A model generated the notes under the pieces. The model saw only the letters and a program-made list of their open reading frames with translations. It had not been told where the DNA came from and made no database searches. A DNA stretch of 64,000 nt. Source: Clostridioides difficile_A (lineage in GTDB: Bacteria > Bacillota > Clostridia > Peptostreptococcales > Peptostreptococcaceae). Position numbers and translations under genes: made by a program. The stretch is from positions 2,604,001 through 2,668,000 of the forward strand of contig OX246690.1 of the NCBI GenBank assembly GCA_945909635.1, written 5' to 3'. Positions 44,112-53,498 of the stretch are shown piece after piece (within the stretch, counting starts at the first letter, position 1; each line of letters starts with the position of its first letter).

Positions 44112-44148
44112 AAGAGAACTTAACTTTAATTAAATTTAAGTTCCCTCA
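44112..44148 (-). terminator. Terminator of the succinate reduction operon
   Basis: On the minus strand GAGGGAACTTAA pairs with TTAAGTTCTCTT (two G-U pairs) around a 13-base loop, followed by TATTTTT. Confidence 0.82.
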
Positions 44149-44215
44149 TTTTTATTTTTATATAAATATAATTAGCATTGTTTATCTTTGCTATACATAT
44201 TGATGAAAATTTATA

Positions 44216-45334
44216 TTAATAAAGATTTACAAATATCTCTCTTATTTCTTCTCTGCTAAGCTCTACATAGTTATTAGCAAGTAATCTTTGTTGATTAGCT
44301 ATTGTACTATCTGTAAATTCATCTATTTGACTTTCTACCATTCCATATTCTCTTAAGGCTTTTTTAGCTATTAATTTATTTAAAAACTTTTCTAATTCTC
44401 CATAAACATCACAATTAGGGTCACATTCAAGAGCATCTGCTAAAATTTTTGTACATTTCGTAATTTTTCCATCAGGATTTTTTCTAGAATACATCTTAAA
44501 TACTTCAGTAAAGAACTGATAATTTGCTTCACCATGAGCAACATGGAAAGCTGCTCCAATTGAATAAGATAGAGCATGAACTGCTGCACAACCAGCATTT
44601 CCAAAAGCGATTCCTGCATAATTTGATGCAAGAACAAAATCCTTAAGATGATTAAATCTCTCCTCATCACCTTTTTCAACTATTTGTTTATACCCATCCA
44701 TAATCATTTTTATTGCTTGTAAAGAATACATTTCTGTAAATGGACTTGCTTTTGGAGAAAGATAAGACTCAATTGCATGTATAAGAGCATCTACTGAACT
44801 TGTAACAAAGAATTTATAAGGTAATCCCTTTACTGTCTCTGGAATTAAGACTGCATAGTCTGCATAAGTTTCTTCTACTGCAAGCCCTTTTTTAGTATGC
44901 TTGGATTTTAATTCTGCAATGGCTACATTTGTTACTTCACTACCTGTACCACATGTTGTAGGAACTACTACTAACTCTTTTATTTTTTTAGGTGCTACGT
45001 CTCCTTCAAATAGATCAATAGACTTTTCTGGAACATCAAGTGCTAATATCTTGCATATATCAACTATTGTTCCTCCTCCAAAAGCGATAATTCTATCAAA
45101 ATTATACTTTTTCATTTCTTTTGTCATAGAATCTATCATTTCATCAGATGGTTCACCTGTTCCAAACTTTTCTTGGAAAATTAGATTTGTATCTATTCCA
45201 AGAGGCTTCATATATGGCTCATATATAAATTCATTAGTAATTACTAAATCATTTTTTCCTATTTTAAATTCTTCGTTGAATTCTTTAAATGTATCAAAAT
45301 AAAATATTTTTGGAACTACTCTAAGTGCTTCCAT
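44216..45334 (-). CDS. 4hbD: 4-hydroxybutyrate dehydrogenase
   Basis: A 372-residue iron-dependent alcohol dehydrogenase. The start is ATG 45334, behind AGAGGGGTG; the longer ORF from 45382 overlaps cat2. The NAD-binding motif is FDRIIAFGGGTIVDICK, followed by PTTCGTGSEVT, and the metal ligands include SSVDALIHAIES, HALSYSIGAAFHVAHGEAN. It reduces succinate semialdehyde to 4-hydroxybutyrate with NADH. It is the last gene of the cluster that converts succinate to crotonyl-CoA and so removes reducing equivalents, after SucD makes the semialdehyde. Confidence 0.95.
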   Translation of the reverse strand: MEALRVVPKIFYFDTFKEFNEEFKIGKNDLVITNEFIYEPYMKPLGIDTNLIFQEKFGTGEPSDEMIDSMTKEMKKYNFDRIIAFGGGTIVDICKILALDVPEKSIDLFEGDVAPKKIKELVVVPTTCGTGSEVTNVAIAELKSKHTKKGLAVEETYADYAVLIPETVKGLPYKFFVTSSVDALIHAIESYLSPKASPFTEMYSLQAIKMIMDGYKQIVEKGDEERFNHLKDFVLASNYAGIAFGNAGCAAVHALSYSIGAAFHVAHGEANYQFFTEVFKMYSRKNPDGKITKCTKILADALECDPNCDVYGELEKFLNKLIAKKALREYGMVESQIDEFTDSTIANQQRLLANNYVELSREEIREIFVNLY

Positions 45335-45353
45335 TATTAACACCCCTCTATTA

Positions 45354-46661
45354 TTAATATTTCTCATTAAATCTTTTTTCAAATTCTAACGCCAGACTTT
45401 CTCTTACACTTGGATGAGCTATATTAATTAAATTTCTTGCTCTTTCTCTAAGAGATTTTCCTTTTAGCTCTGCTATACCATATTCTGTTACAATGTAATC
45501 AACATCATTTCTTGATGTTGTTATAGGTGCACCTTCATCCACAATAGAGACGATTTTTGAAATCACTGTACCATCCTTTTTTGTAGTTATTGAAGGCATA
45601 GCTATAATTGCTTTTCCATCTTCTCCCATAGAGACTCCACGTATAAAATCAACTTGACCTCCAACACCACTAAATTGTCTAAGTCCCATTGCTTCTGCAA
45701 CCACTTGTCCCATCAGGTCAACTTGTATAGCAGAGTTTATAGAAACCATTTTATGCTGTTTCATTATAACTGCTGGATGATTGACATAGTCTACAGGTTT
45801 AACTTCAACTGCTGGATTATTATGTGCAAAGTCATATAATTTTTTAGTACCCATTAAGAATGTAACTGTCATTTTCTCTTTATCAAAATTTTTATATTTG
45901 CCATTTATAACACCTTTTTCATAAAGAGCTAAAGTTCCGTCTGAAATCATTTCTGAATGAATACCTAAATCTTTTTTATCCGTTAAAAATAGCATAACTG
46001 CATCTGGGATTCCACCAATTCCAAGTTGTAAAGTAGAACCATCTTCAATTAATGAAGCACAATTTTTACCTATTGATTCTTCCACTTCTCCAATCTTTGC
46101 GGGTTGTAATTCATATAAAGGTTGTGATTTTTCCACTATATAATCAAACTCTGATACATGAACTACTTCACCATAAGTTCTAGGAAACTGGTCATTCACT
46201 TGAACAATTACTGTTCTAGCAGTTTTAATAGCTTCATAAGTATAATCAACTGATGTACCTAAACTACAATATCCATGTTCATCTGGTGGAGTTACCTGTG
46301 CTAACACAACATCACATTTTAATCTTTTTTCCCTAATTAACTTTGGTACTTCATGGAAGAATGCAGGTGTAAAGTCGCCATCTCCGTTCTCAATTGCTTT
46401 TCTTACATTTCCACTTACAAACATTGGATTTACTCTAAAATGAGCTTCCATCCCCTTAGAAGTATATCCACCACTACCTAAGCTTACCATGTGTTTAATC
46501 TCAACATCTTTATATTGCTCAGCATTTTCAATCATAGCTTCTACTAGTGCAGGAGGCTCACCTACACAATGTGCAAATACTACAGTATCCCCATTTTTAA
46601 TCTGCTTTACGGCCTCTGTAGCACTACATAATTTACTTTGATACAATTCTTGCCAATTCAA
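45354..46661 (-). CDS. cat2: 4-hydroxybutyrate CoA-transferase
   Basis: A 435-residue CoA-transferase. I place the start at TTG 46661, directly after a GGGGGG site (ATGGGGGGATTTCATTG). That start aligns with the opening of known Cat2 proteins (W-x-E-x-Y-x-x-K), whereas the ORF from 46712 overlaps the preceding gene. It has VVFAHCVGEP, QLGIGGIPDAV, and the catalytic glutamate region IHSEMISDG, with GGQVDFIRG later. It activates 4-hydroxybutyrate to 4-hydroxybutyryl-CoA using acetyl-CoA or butyryl-CoA. Confidence 0.94.
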   Translation of the reverse strand: MNWQELYQSKLCSATEAVKQIKNGDTVVFAHCVGEPPALVEAMIENAEQYKDVEIKHMVSLGSGGYTSKGMEAHFRVNPMFVSGNVRKAIENGDGDFTPAFFHEVPKLIREKRLKCDVVLAQVTPPDEHGYCSLGTSVDYTYEAIKTARTVIVQVNDQFPRTYGEVVHVSEFDYIVEKSQPLYELQPAKIGEVEESIGKNCASLIEDGSTLQLGIGGIPDAVMLFLTDKKDLGIHSEMISDGTLALYEKGVINGKYKNFDKEKMTVTFLMGTKKLYDFAHNNPAVEVKPVDYVNHPAVIMKQHKMVSINSAIQVDLMGQVVAEAMGLRQFSGVGGQVDFIRGVSMGEDGKAIIAMPSITTKKDGTVISKIVSIVDEGAPITTSRNDVDYIVTEYGIAELKGKSLRERARNLINIAHPSVRESLALEFEKRFNEKY

Positions 46662-46686
46662 TGAAATCCCCCCATTTAGCTCTTTT

Positions 46687-46962
46687 TTAAGTTTCACAAA
46701 TTGCTGATTCAATTATATTTATAGCTCTTTCTATATGGCTAAAATCCCATATCTTAATACACTCATTTTTTACTTTATATTGTTGATAGGATGCGCATAA
46801 AGTTGCGCATCCTCCAATTATAAGTAACAAATCATATTCCACATTTTCTTGTGCTATACTAAAATCTACTCTACCATCGAAGTGCTCTTTGATTATTGTA
46901 AGAGCCTTCCCTCTTTCGTATCTAGGGTTACAGCCCCCACAAAATCTAACTCCACAGGTCAT
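46687..46962 (-). CDS. Small Cys-rich protein of the succinate cluster
   Basis: A 91-residue protein with GAAGGAG before the ATG, between abfD and cat2. The N-terminus reads MTCGVRFCGGCNPRYERGKA, with three cysteines that could bind an iron-sulfur cluster or metal; further cysteines occur at G-G-C-A-T-L-C. No domain I know has a proven function. The C-G-G-C-N-P-R-Y motif recurs, as I recall, in small proteins of butyrate and crotonyl-CoA clusters. Because it is embedded in the operon, it may help mature or protect the iron-sulfur, oxygen-sensitive 4-hydroxybutyryl-CoA dehydratase (47097) or act as a redox partner. Confidence 0.82.
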   Translation of the reverse strand: MTCGVRFCGGCNPRYERGKALTIIKEHFDGRVDFSIAQENVEYDLLLIIGGCATLCASYQQYKVKNECIKIWDFSHIERAINIIESAICET

Positions 46963-47096
46963 CGTGTAAATTCTCCTTCTAAAATATCTTTATCTAACAA
47001 TCCACTACTATTTTATAATTATTTCTTATCCCATATATTTTTTCATTAATTAAAATCGATATACTTTTCCCTTTTATATATCAACTTGTAAATTTC

Positions 47097-48593
47097 CTAT
47101 AAATTTAGAGCTTTCTCTTTTTTTATCCCTGCAATTGTCTTAGCTAACTCTTTTTTCTGACCTATATTTCCTTGTCTTGAAATCATTATTCTTTGGGCTT
47201 GTGGTGAACCTGCTCCATGCATTGATTCAGTTCTATAACCAACAGCAGATGAACCAAGACATATATTTTCTAAGAATCTTAATATTCTCATTCTTTCTTC
47301 TGTTGAAGCTACTGAAGAAGCTTTAAAATACTTATTACATACTTCACCAATAGTCATTCCACTTGTTCCAACTTTAAGGTCTGATTTAAAGTCTTTTTCT
47401 GAAGGCATAGTAACCATAAGACCACCAGCTATATCTTCTGCAAGTCTTACTATTTCATAAGGGAATCTAGTTACATTCTGTTTACATACATTTGCAAGAA
47501 GTAAATCTATTTGATAGTTTCCAGCTTCTGTCTTATGGCCTTCTGATGAACATGCTATACCACAACAATATAAGCTTTCATTAAGATGAGTCATTTCTAT
47601 TAATTTATCTTTTATATGTGAAGCTTTATTTGCTCCATTATAATCAGCTGCTAAAGCTGCTGCTCCTATTATTACATCACCTACACCTACTTTACAACCA
47701 CCATAACTTTGTCTGTGGTATCCAGCAAATCTCTCAACTAACATACCAGAGAAATCCCACTCTCCACATAAGAAAATTCTATCATTTGGAACAAATACAT
47801 TATCAAATACTACTAAAGCTTCCTGACCACCAAATTCTTTATTTCCTAAATCAACATCTGCGCCTTCTTCTAATTTTCTAGTATCACAAGATTGTCTTCC
47901 ATAAATCATGAACACACCCTCAGCATCTGAAGGAACTGCAAATGATACAGCATAGTCTTTATCTGCTTCTGTCATACTTATAGTAGGCATTATAAGATGC
48001 TCATGTGAATTTATTGAACCAGTTTGGTGTGCCTTTGCTCCTCTTACAACTATACCATCTTCTCTTCTTTCTACTATATGAAGAAACATATCTGGGTCAG
48101 GTTGAGCACTAGGTGACAATCCTCTATCTCCTTTAGGGTCAGTCATAGCACCATCAACTACTAAATCGTTTTCTTGTATATAAGTTAAGTATTTTACAAA
48201 ATTATCATGATATTTAGTTCCATGAGCTTTATCACACTCGAATGTTGTTGAATATACTGCATTAAATGCATCCATACCAACACATCTTTGGAAACAAGAA
48301 GCTGTTTTTTGACCACATAGTCTTTGCATTTTCACTTTTTTCACTAAATCATCAGTACTTTGATGAAGATGCCCAAATCTATTTATTTTTTCGCCTGTAA
48401 TATTTGAAGTAACTGTCATTAAGTCTGCATATTCTGGGTCATGAGCTAAATCATAAGTTGCTGCTACACAATTTATAGATGGTCTAATCATAGGATGGTC
48501 AACCCAATTTTTAACCTCTTCACCAAACATATAAACCTTAGTGTTTAATTTTCTCAAACTTTCAATATATTGAGCTCCTGTCATTAATGCCAT
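47097..48593 (-). CDS. abfD: 4-hydroxybutyryl-CoA dehydratase
   Basis: A 498-residue flavin and [4Fe-4S] enzyme, close to the usual 490. It converts 4-hydroxybutyryl-CoA to crotonyl-CoA by radical chemistry and is oxygen-sensitive. The cluster ligands are visible: two cysteines in KTASCFQRCVGMDA and a histidine and cysteine seven residues apart in YHRQSYGGCKVG. Other family blocks are the N-terminal TGAQYIESLR and C-terminal GAGSPQAQRIM. It follows sucD in the operon, and the crotonyl-CoA it makes goes to butyrate formation elsewhere in the genome. Confidence 0.96.
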   Translation of the reverse strand: MALMTGAQYIESLRKLNTKVYMFGEEVKNWVDHPMIRPSINCVAATYDLAHDPEYADLMTVTSNITGEKINRFGHLHQSTDDLVKKVKMQRLCGQKTASCFQRCVGMDAFNAVYSTTFECDKAHGTKYHDNFVKYLTYIQENDLVVDGAMTDPKGDRGLSPSAQPDPDMFLHIVERREDGIVVRGAKAHQTGSINSHEHLIMPTISMTEADKDYAVSFAVPSDAEGVFMIYGRQSCDTRKLEEGADVDLGNKEFGGQEALVVFDNVFVPNDRIFLCGEWDFSGMLVERFAGYHRQSYGGCKVGVGDVIIGAAALAADYNGANKASHIKDKLIEMTHLNESLYCCGIACSSEGHKTEAGNYQIDLLLANVCKQNVTRFPYEIVRLAEDIAGGLMVTMPSEKDFKSDLKVGTSGMTIGEVCNKYFKASSVASTEERMRILRFLENICLGSSAVGYRTESMHGAGSPQAQRIMISRQGNIGQKKELAKTIAGIKKEKALNL

Positions 48594-48686
48594 AATAAAA
48601 CCACTCCTTTTTTTATAAAATTTTTTATTTATGTTAATTATAATACTTCCTTCTTATGTCTGTTTCTTAATATTTTTTTCTAAATC

Positions 48687-50078
48687 CTATCCCCAAAGTT
48701 CTTCATCTGTAGGAACTTCATTTTCTGGCATATAATAAGCAATTCTAGAAATATTAATTAAATGCTTATAATCAAGATTTTCAGAAATACTGTTATTTCC
48801 CCAAGAGCCACAACCTAGAGTATTAGTAGGTGCAAGACCATTAAAGAAACTTCCTCCAGCACTAGTAGCACAACATTGATTAATAACGAATCTTGATACC
48901 TCTATATTTTCTCCTGCATATTCTATATTTTTAACTGTATTTGAATGGATAGATACACTATGCCCTTTTCCCTCTACATTTAGATTTGCTTTTGCAATAG
49001 CTACACCTTCTTCAAAGTCTTTATACTTATATGCAGATATAACTGGACACATTTTTTCTTTTGCAAGTATATCCTCTTCTCCTGGACCATCAGCTTCTAT
49101 TACTATTATTTTTGTATCTTCTGGAATTTCAACACCTGCAATTTTTGCAATTGCATGAACAGATTGACCTACTGCATCTTTATTCATAGCTTTATTTATA
49201 AACATAGCATTTCTAAAAGCTTCTTTCTGTGCATTATCTCTAACTATAAAACCTTTATTATTTTTAAATTCATCCATTACTTTATCAAACATTTCTTCTG
49301 CTACTATCACTGATTGCTCTCCTGAACAAATTATACCATTGTCAAATATTCTTCCTGCTATAATTTTAGGTACTGCTTCTTTAATATCTACATCTCTATC
49401 TATAATACATTGAACATTTCCTGCACCTACTCCAAGTGCTGGTTTTCCACTTGAGTATGCGGCTTTCACCATTCCCATTCCACCAGTAGCAATTACTACA
49501 TCTGCTGATGAAATTAAATTTCTTGTATTTTCTCTTGATTGTTGGTCAAGTATTTGTATTAGATTTGCTGGTGCTCCTATTTTTTCTAATTCTTCATTAA
49601 TCATATCTACAGTTTTAGTACTGCATCCAATTGCTTTATGGTGTGGTGTGATAATGATTGCATTTCTTCCTTTAAGGGCAAACATTGCATTACTCATAGG
49701 TGTAACGATTGGATTTGTACAAGGAGTTATTGCCGCTACTACTCCAATTGGTTTAGCTACCTTTGTTATTCCAGTTTCTCTATCTATATCAATTATACCA
49801 ACTGATTTTTTATCTTTTAGATTGTTATATATAACCTTTGCTTTACTTTTATTTTTAGCTACCTTGTCTTCATATACTCCCATTCCAGTTTCTTCTACAG
49901 CAAGTTTAGCTAAGTATTCAGCATTATAATACACTACTTTCCCAACTATCTTTACTATTTTATCTACTTGCTCTTGAGTATAACATTCAAACTCTCTTTG
50001 AGCTTTTCTAGCTCTCTCAATATAACCATTAATGTATTCTTTACTTAAATCTTCAAAGTTTTCTATTGCTTTTTCCAT
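48687..50078 (-). CDS. sucD: Succinate semialdehyde dehydrogenase (CoA-acylating)
   Basis: A 463-residue aldehyde dehydrogenase. The start is ATG 50078 after GGGAGG; the ORF from 50096 includes this site. It reduces succinyl-CoA to succinate semialdehyde. The acylating branch is shown by AITPCTNPIVTPMSNAMFALKGRNAI, the cofactor-binding ATGGMGMVKAAYSSGKPALGVGAGN, and the catalytic cysteine in GIICSGEQS. It works between Cat1 (succinyl-CoA) and 4hbD. It resembles the SucD of Clostridium kluyveri and the acylating half of AdhE. Confidence 0.95.
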   Translation of the reverse strand: MEKAIENFEDLSKEYINGYIERARKAQREFECYTQEQVDKIVKIVGKVVYYNAEYLAKLAVEETGMGVYEDKVAKNKSKAKVIYNNLKDKKSVGIIDIDRETGITKVAKPIGVVAAITPCTNPIVTPMSNAMFALKGRNAIIITPHHKAIGCSTKTVDMINEELEKIGAPANLIQILDQQSRENTRNLISSADVVIATGGMGMVKAAYSSGKPALGVGAGNVQCIIDRDVDIKEAVPKIIAGRIFDNGIICSGEQSVIVAEEMFDKVMDEFKNNKGFIVRDNAQKEAFRNAMFINKAMNKDAVGQSVHAIAKIAGVEIPEDTKIIVIEADGPGEEDILAKEKMCPVISAYKYKDFEEGVAIAKANLNVEGKGHSVSIHSNTVKNIEYAGENIEVSRFVINQCCATSAGGSFFNGLAPTNTLGCGSWGNNSISENLDYKHLINISRIAYYMPENEVPTDEELWG

Positions 50079-50109
50079 TTTAAATCTGCCTCCCATTTAT
50101 TAAATATTT

Positions 50110-51654
50110 TTATAATGCACTTTTAAAAGTTTCAGACTTTTTCATTGTACCTGTATTCATAAATTTACTATGCCATGATAAAGCTTCATCCAATATGTGA
50201 GGAGTTTGTTTTGCTCCATTTTGACAGGCTCTATTTAAATAATCTCTAAGTTGTTCTTTATAATCTGGATGAGCACAATTTTCTATTATTTTTATAGCTC
50301 TTTCTCTAGGCGCAAGACCTCTTAAATCAGCATATCCCTGTTCTGTTACAATTACCATTACATCATGTTCAGTGTGGTCTACATGAGATACCATAGGTAC
50401 TATTGATGATATATCACCATTTTTTGCAATTGACTCAGTACTAAATATAGTTATTGCTCCATTTCTAGCAAAATCACCAGAACCGCCAATTCCATTCATC
50501 ATTTTTGAACCCATAATATGAGTAGAATTTACATTTCCATAAATATCAACTTCAATTGCAGTGTTCATTGCAATTACTCCAATTCTTCTAGCTATTTCTG
50601 GATTATTACTAATCTCTTGAGGTCTCAATATAATCTTATCCTTAAATAAATCAATATCTTCTTCAAATTTTATTAACCCTTCTGGTGATGGACTTACAGA
50701 CGTAGTAGACGCCATTGTGACCTTACCCATTCTTATTAAATCCAACATAGAATCCTGCACAACTTCTGTATAGCAAGTTAAATTTTCAAATTCAGATTCA
50801 CATAATCCATATAAAACAGCATTGGCTACACTTCCTACACCAGATTGAAGTGGAAGTAGATTTTTTGACAATCTACCTGACTTTACTTCTTCTTTCAGAA
50901 AAGCGATAATATTATTTGATATTTTTTTTGAAGCTTCATCTACAATACCTAATGGACGTGTCTTATCTTGCATATTAGTGATTACGATTCCTGCAATTTT
51001 ATCTAAGCCACAAGGTATATATGTTGTTCCAATTCTATCTTTAGGATGATTTATTTCTATTGGCTTTCTATGTGGAGGATTTTCTGTAATATATATGTCT
51101 GCCATTCCTTCCATTTCCATTGGTTTTGAAAGATTTATTTCAACTATTACTTTATCTGCACTTTTTATAAAAGAAGGTGAATTACCAATACCACTGGTAG
51201 GTATAATATCTCCATTTTCGGTTATTGCAAGTGCTTCTACTATAGCTACATCTACTTTAGGTATAGTTCCATAGTTTAAAAATTGAGTAGAATGACTTAG
51301 ATGCATATCTATATAATTAACAACACCTTTATTAATGTTATTTCTAAGTGTAGAATTAGTCTGATAAGGAAGCCTTCTTTCAATTATACCTGCTTCTGAC
51401 CATGCCCCATCTACCTCTGGGCCTAAAGATGCACCTGAATACACAGTTAACTTTATCTTTTCTCCTCTTTTAGCCCTTTCTGCAACTGCTAATGGCACTG
51501 CTTTTGGATAACCTGAAGGTGTAAATCCACTAAGTCCAACAACCATTCCATCATTTACAATTTTAGCAGCTTCATCTGCATTCATAATTAAATCACATAA
51601 CTTTTCATTTCTTAATCTTTCTCTTAATTCTTCAAATACGCCTTCATTATTCAT
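50110..51654 (-). CDS. cat1: Succinyl-CoA:CoA transferase
   Basis: A 514-residue CoA-transferase with GGGGGG before the ATG. It transfers CoA from acetyl-CoA to succinate, the entry step of the pathway. It has the family blocks VVGLSGFTPSGYPKAVP, LPLQSGVGSVANAVL, and the catalytic glutamate in C-Y-T-E-V-V-Q-D. NGIGGSGDFARN and the C-terminal GLAPRERA are also typical. It is the first enzyme gene of the cluster after the membrane exchanger at 51681; the gap is only 26 bases. Confidence 0.95.
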   Translation of the reverse strand: MNNEGVFEELRERLRNEKLCDLIMNADEAAKIVNDGMVVGLSGFTPSGYPKAVPLAVAERAKRGEKIKLTVYSGASLGPEVDGAWSEAGIIERRLPYQTNSTLRNNINKGVVNYIDMHLSHSTQFLNYGTIPKVDVAIVEALAITENGDIIPTSGIGNSPSFIKSADKVIVEINLSKPMEMEGMADIYITENPPHRKPIEINHPKDRIGTTYIPCGLDKIAGIVITNMQDKTRPLGIVDEASKKISNNIIAFLKEEVKSGRLSKNLLPLQSGVGSVANAVLYGLCESEFENLTCYTEVVQDSMLDLIRMGKVTMASTTSVSPSPEGLIKFEEDIDLFKDKIILRPQEISNNPEIARRIGVIAMNTAIEVDIYGNVNSTHIMGSKMMNGIGGSGDFARNGAITIFSTESIAKNGDISSIVPMVSHVDHTEHDVMVIVTEQGYADLRGLAPRERAIKIIENCAHPDYKEQLRDYLNRACQNGAKQTPHILDEALSWHSKFMNTGTMKKSETFKSAL

Positions 51655-51680
51655 AAATATCCCCCCATATAAAGTCTTAT

Positions 51681-53066
51681 TTACATTGGAAGTTTGTGTA
51701 AAACTATAACCAATATAACTTTAGTTAACAATGCAAATGGATACGTGGCTCCATAACCTGCTGCTGGGTCATCACTGTCAAGAGCATCAACAGCTGCTCC
51801 AAGACCTGGAGTTGATGTCATACCACCACAGACAGCTCCAGATAGTAAAATCCAGTTTAATTTAAATATATATTTACCAACTAAGAATCCTATCATCATA
51901 GCTGTAACACCTACTACTATTGCTACAAAAGCCAGATGCATACCAGATGTCATAATTGAATCAACTACTTTACCACCATATCTTAATCCAACTATTGCTA
52001 AGAAAAACACTAGACCTATTTGCTTTAAAATGTTTAAAACCTTTTCTTCCATTCTGAAATTTACTGCCCCTATCTTACCTACATATCCAAGTACTAGAGA
52101 TACAATTAGTGAGCCACCTGTAGCTCCTAATGTGAAGTATCCTAATGGTCCCATAAATACATGTATTCCTCCTACCAAATATCCAGCCAAACATGTTAAG
52201 AAAAATGTTATTATATTAAATGGAACTTCTGGTATTGTTTTACCTGCAACGCTATCTCTTGCTTCTTTCATTTCTTTTTCATATTTTCTTCTTTCCTCTT
52301 TAAGGTCCATCCTAAATATTTTTGGAAGGAAATTTACACCTAATATTACTATTAAAACTCCAAAAGGATATGCAACTGCATGCCCTATACCAACACCTGC
52401 TTCAGCATACGCAATATATTTATCTATTTGCTCTTGAGTTAGTGATGTAGTTGTATTTACATCTAATTTTCCTTCTGGGTCAACAACTTTTAAAATTTCT
52501 TTCTTATCTTCTATTGAAGCTTTTTCAAACTCCTTTGATACATCTTCTGCATGTTTACCAGCTGTTTCTAGAGCAGCAGCTAATCCGGGTGAACTTGTTA
52601 ATGCCCCTGTATAAACACCAGAAACTTCATAAGCACTGCTTCCTTTGTTACTTGACAGTAAAGTCATTGCATAAGTCATAGAACCTCCTATAAAAGTTAT
52701 AAGAACTCCTAAAACTACAAATCGTGCTCCATACTTCTTTAATACAGCTTTCATATCTTTTGCAGCTAATAAACCAACTGCTGCAACAAATATTATCAAA
52801 AAGAAATCAAAGAAGTCAGGAGAAATAATTCCATTTCCCATCATGACAGTTGCTGCCTTATACCCTGCTGCCGTTTCTCCTTTTGCTATTACTGAATTCC
52901 CCAAGCTATATGCAAGCCACCCAATAAATAATCCTGTAAATAATGCTCCTGATACCCCAAAATTAAACTTCCCAAATTTAATCTTTCCAAATAAAATTCC
53001 TGTAATTACAGCAGCAAACATAAGGACAAAAGGATTCATTAAAAAATCCATTAACTCAAACTTCAC
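51681..53066 (-). CDS. AspT/YidE-like membrane exchanger, putative succinate transporter
   Basis: A 461-residue membrane protein. The likely start is GTG 53066, seven bases after AAAGGGAG; the ORF from 53084 lies within that site. It has about ten to eleven helices and two copies of the family motif, SSPGLAAALE and GGMTSTPGLGAAVDA, typical of the aspartate-alanine exchanger family. Between them a charged cytoplasmic region (about 180-285) replaces the usual TrkA-C domains. It is first in the succinate reduction operon, so uptake of succinate, or exchange of it against a product, is the natural role; C. difficile work has treated this gene as a succinate transporter. Confidence 0.85.
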   Translation of the reverse strand: MKFELMDFLMNPFVLMFAAVITGILFGKIKFGKFNFGVSGALFTGLFIGWLAYSLGNSVIAKGETAAGYKAATVMMGNGIISPDFFDFFLIIFVAAVGLLAAKDMKAVLKKYGARFVVLGVLITFIGGSMTYAMTLLSSNKGSSAYEVSGVYTGALTSSPGLAAALETAGKHAEDVSKEFEKASIEDKKEILKVVDPEGKLDVNTTTSLTQEQIDKYIAYAEAGVGIGHAVAYPFGVLIVILGVNFLPKIFRMDLKEERRKYEKEMKEARDSVAGKTIPEVPFNIITFFLTCLAGYLVGGIHVFMGPLGYFTLGATGGSLIVSLVLGYVGKIGAVNFRMEEKVLNILKQIGLVFFLAIVGLRYGGKVVDSIMTSGMHLAFVAIVVGVTAMMIGFLVGKYIFKLNWILLSGAVCGGMTSTPGLGAAVDALDSDDPAAGYGATYPFALLTKVILVIVLHKLPM

Positions 53067-53498
53067 TAAATCACTCCCTTTCATCGTTATTAAATTAACA
53101 ATTATTACTAAAAAATATATTTCTCCTTTCTCCTCAAAACTTTATTTTGTTATTAAATTAACATTACTAATTAAAAAAATTTTCCCTTATTAATATCAAT
53201 CTTTTTCTTTAGGATTTAATTAACAATCTCGTCTCGAAAATAATTGTTTATTTTTAAATAGTTAAATTTTTAATATTCGTTGCTATAACTCGATTACAAA
53301 TTGATTGTCATCAAAATATATCAGCTATTTTCTTTTGTTAATTTAATAATAGCACTATTCTTAATAGATTGAAAATATCAAAAACTTATGATATGATAGT
53401 TTAAAACTATTCTATTTTTTTACAACAATATACAAAACTTATATTGTCGTTAATTATATACTTGTCACTAATACATAAATGAAAGGAATTAATATCCA
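53067..53498. promoter_or_regulatory. Divergent control region with three Rex-like 13-bp elements
   Basis: TTATTAAATTAAC occurs at 53086-53098 and 53150-53162, and inverted at 53337-53349. The first two sit within TCGTTA-N6-TAACAA and TTGTTA-N6-TAACAT, matching the Rex operator pattern TTGTTA-N6-TAACAA; a fourth partial copy (AATTAACAA) is at 53217. Rex is an NADH/NAD sensor that represses fermentation genes, which fits control of a reductant-consuming operon. The region also separates the operon from the rightward LysR gene. Confidence 0.65.

Noticed and set aside
44440..44679. Second minus-strand ORF inside 4hbD
   Set aside because: Out-of-frame shadow of the dehydrogenase, with low-complexity leucine- and isoleucine-rich translation.
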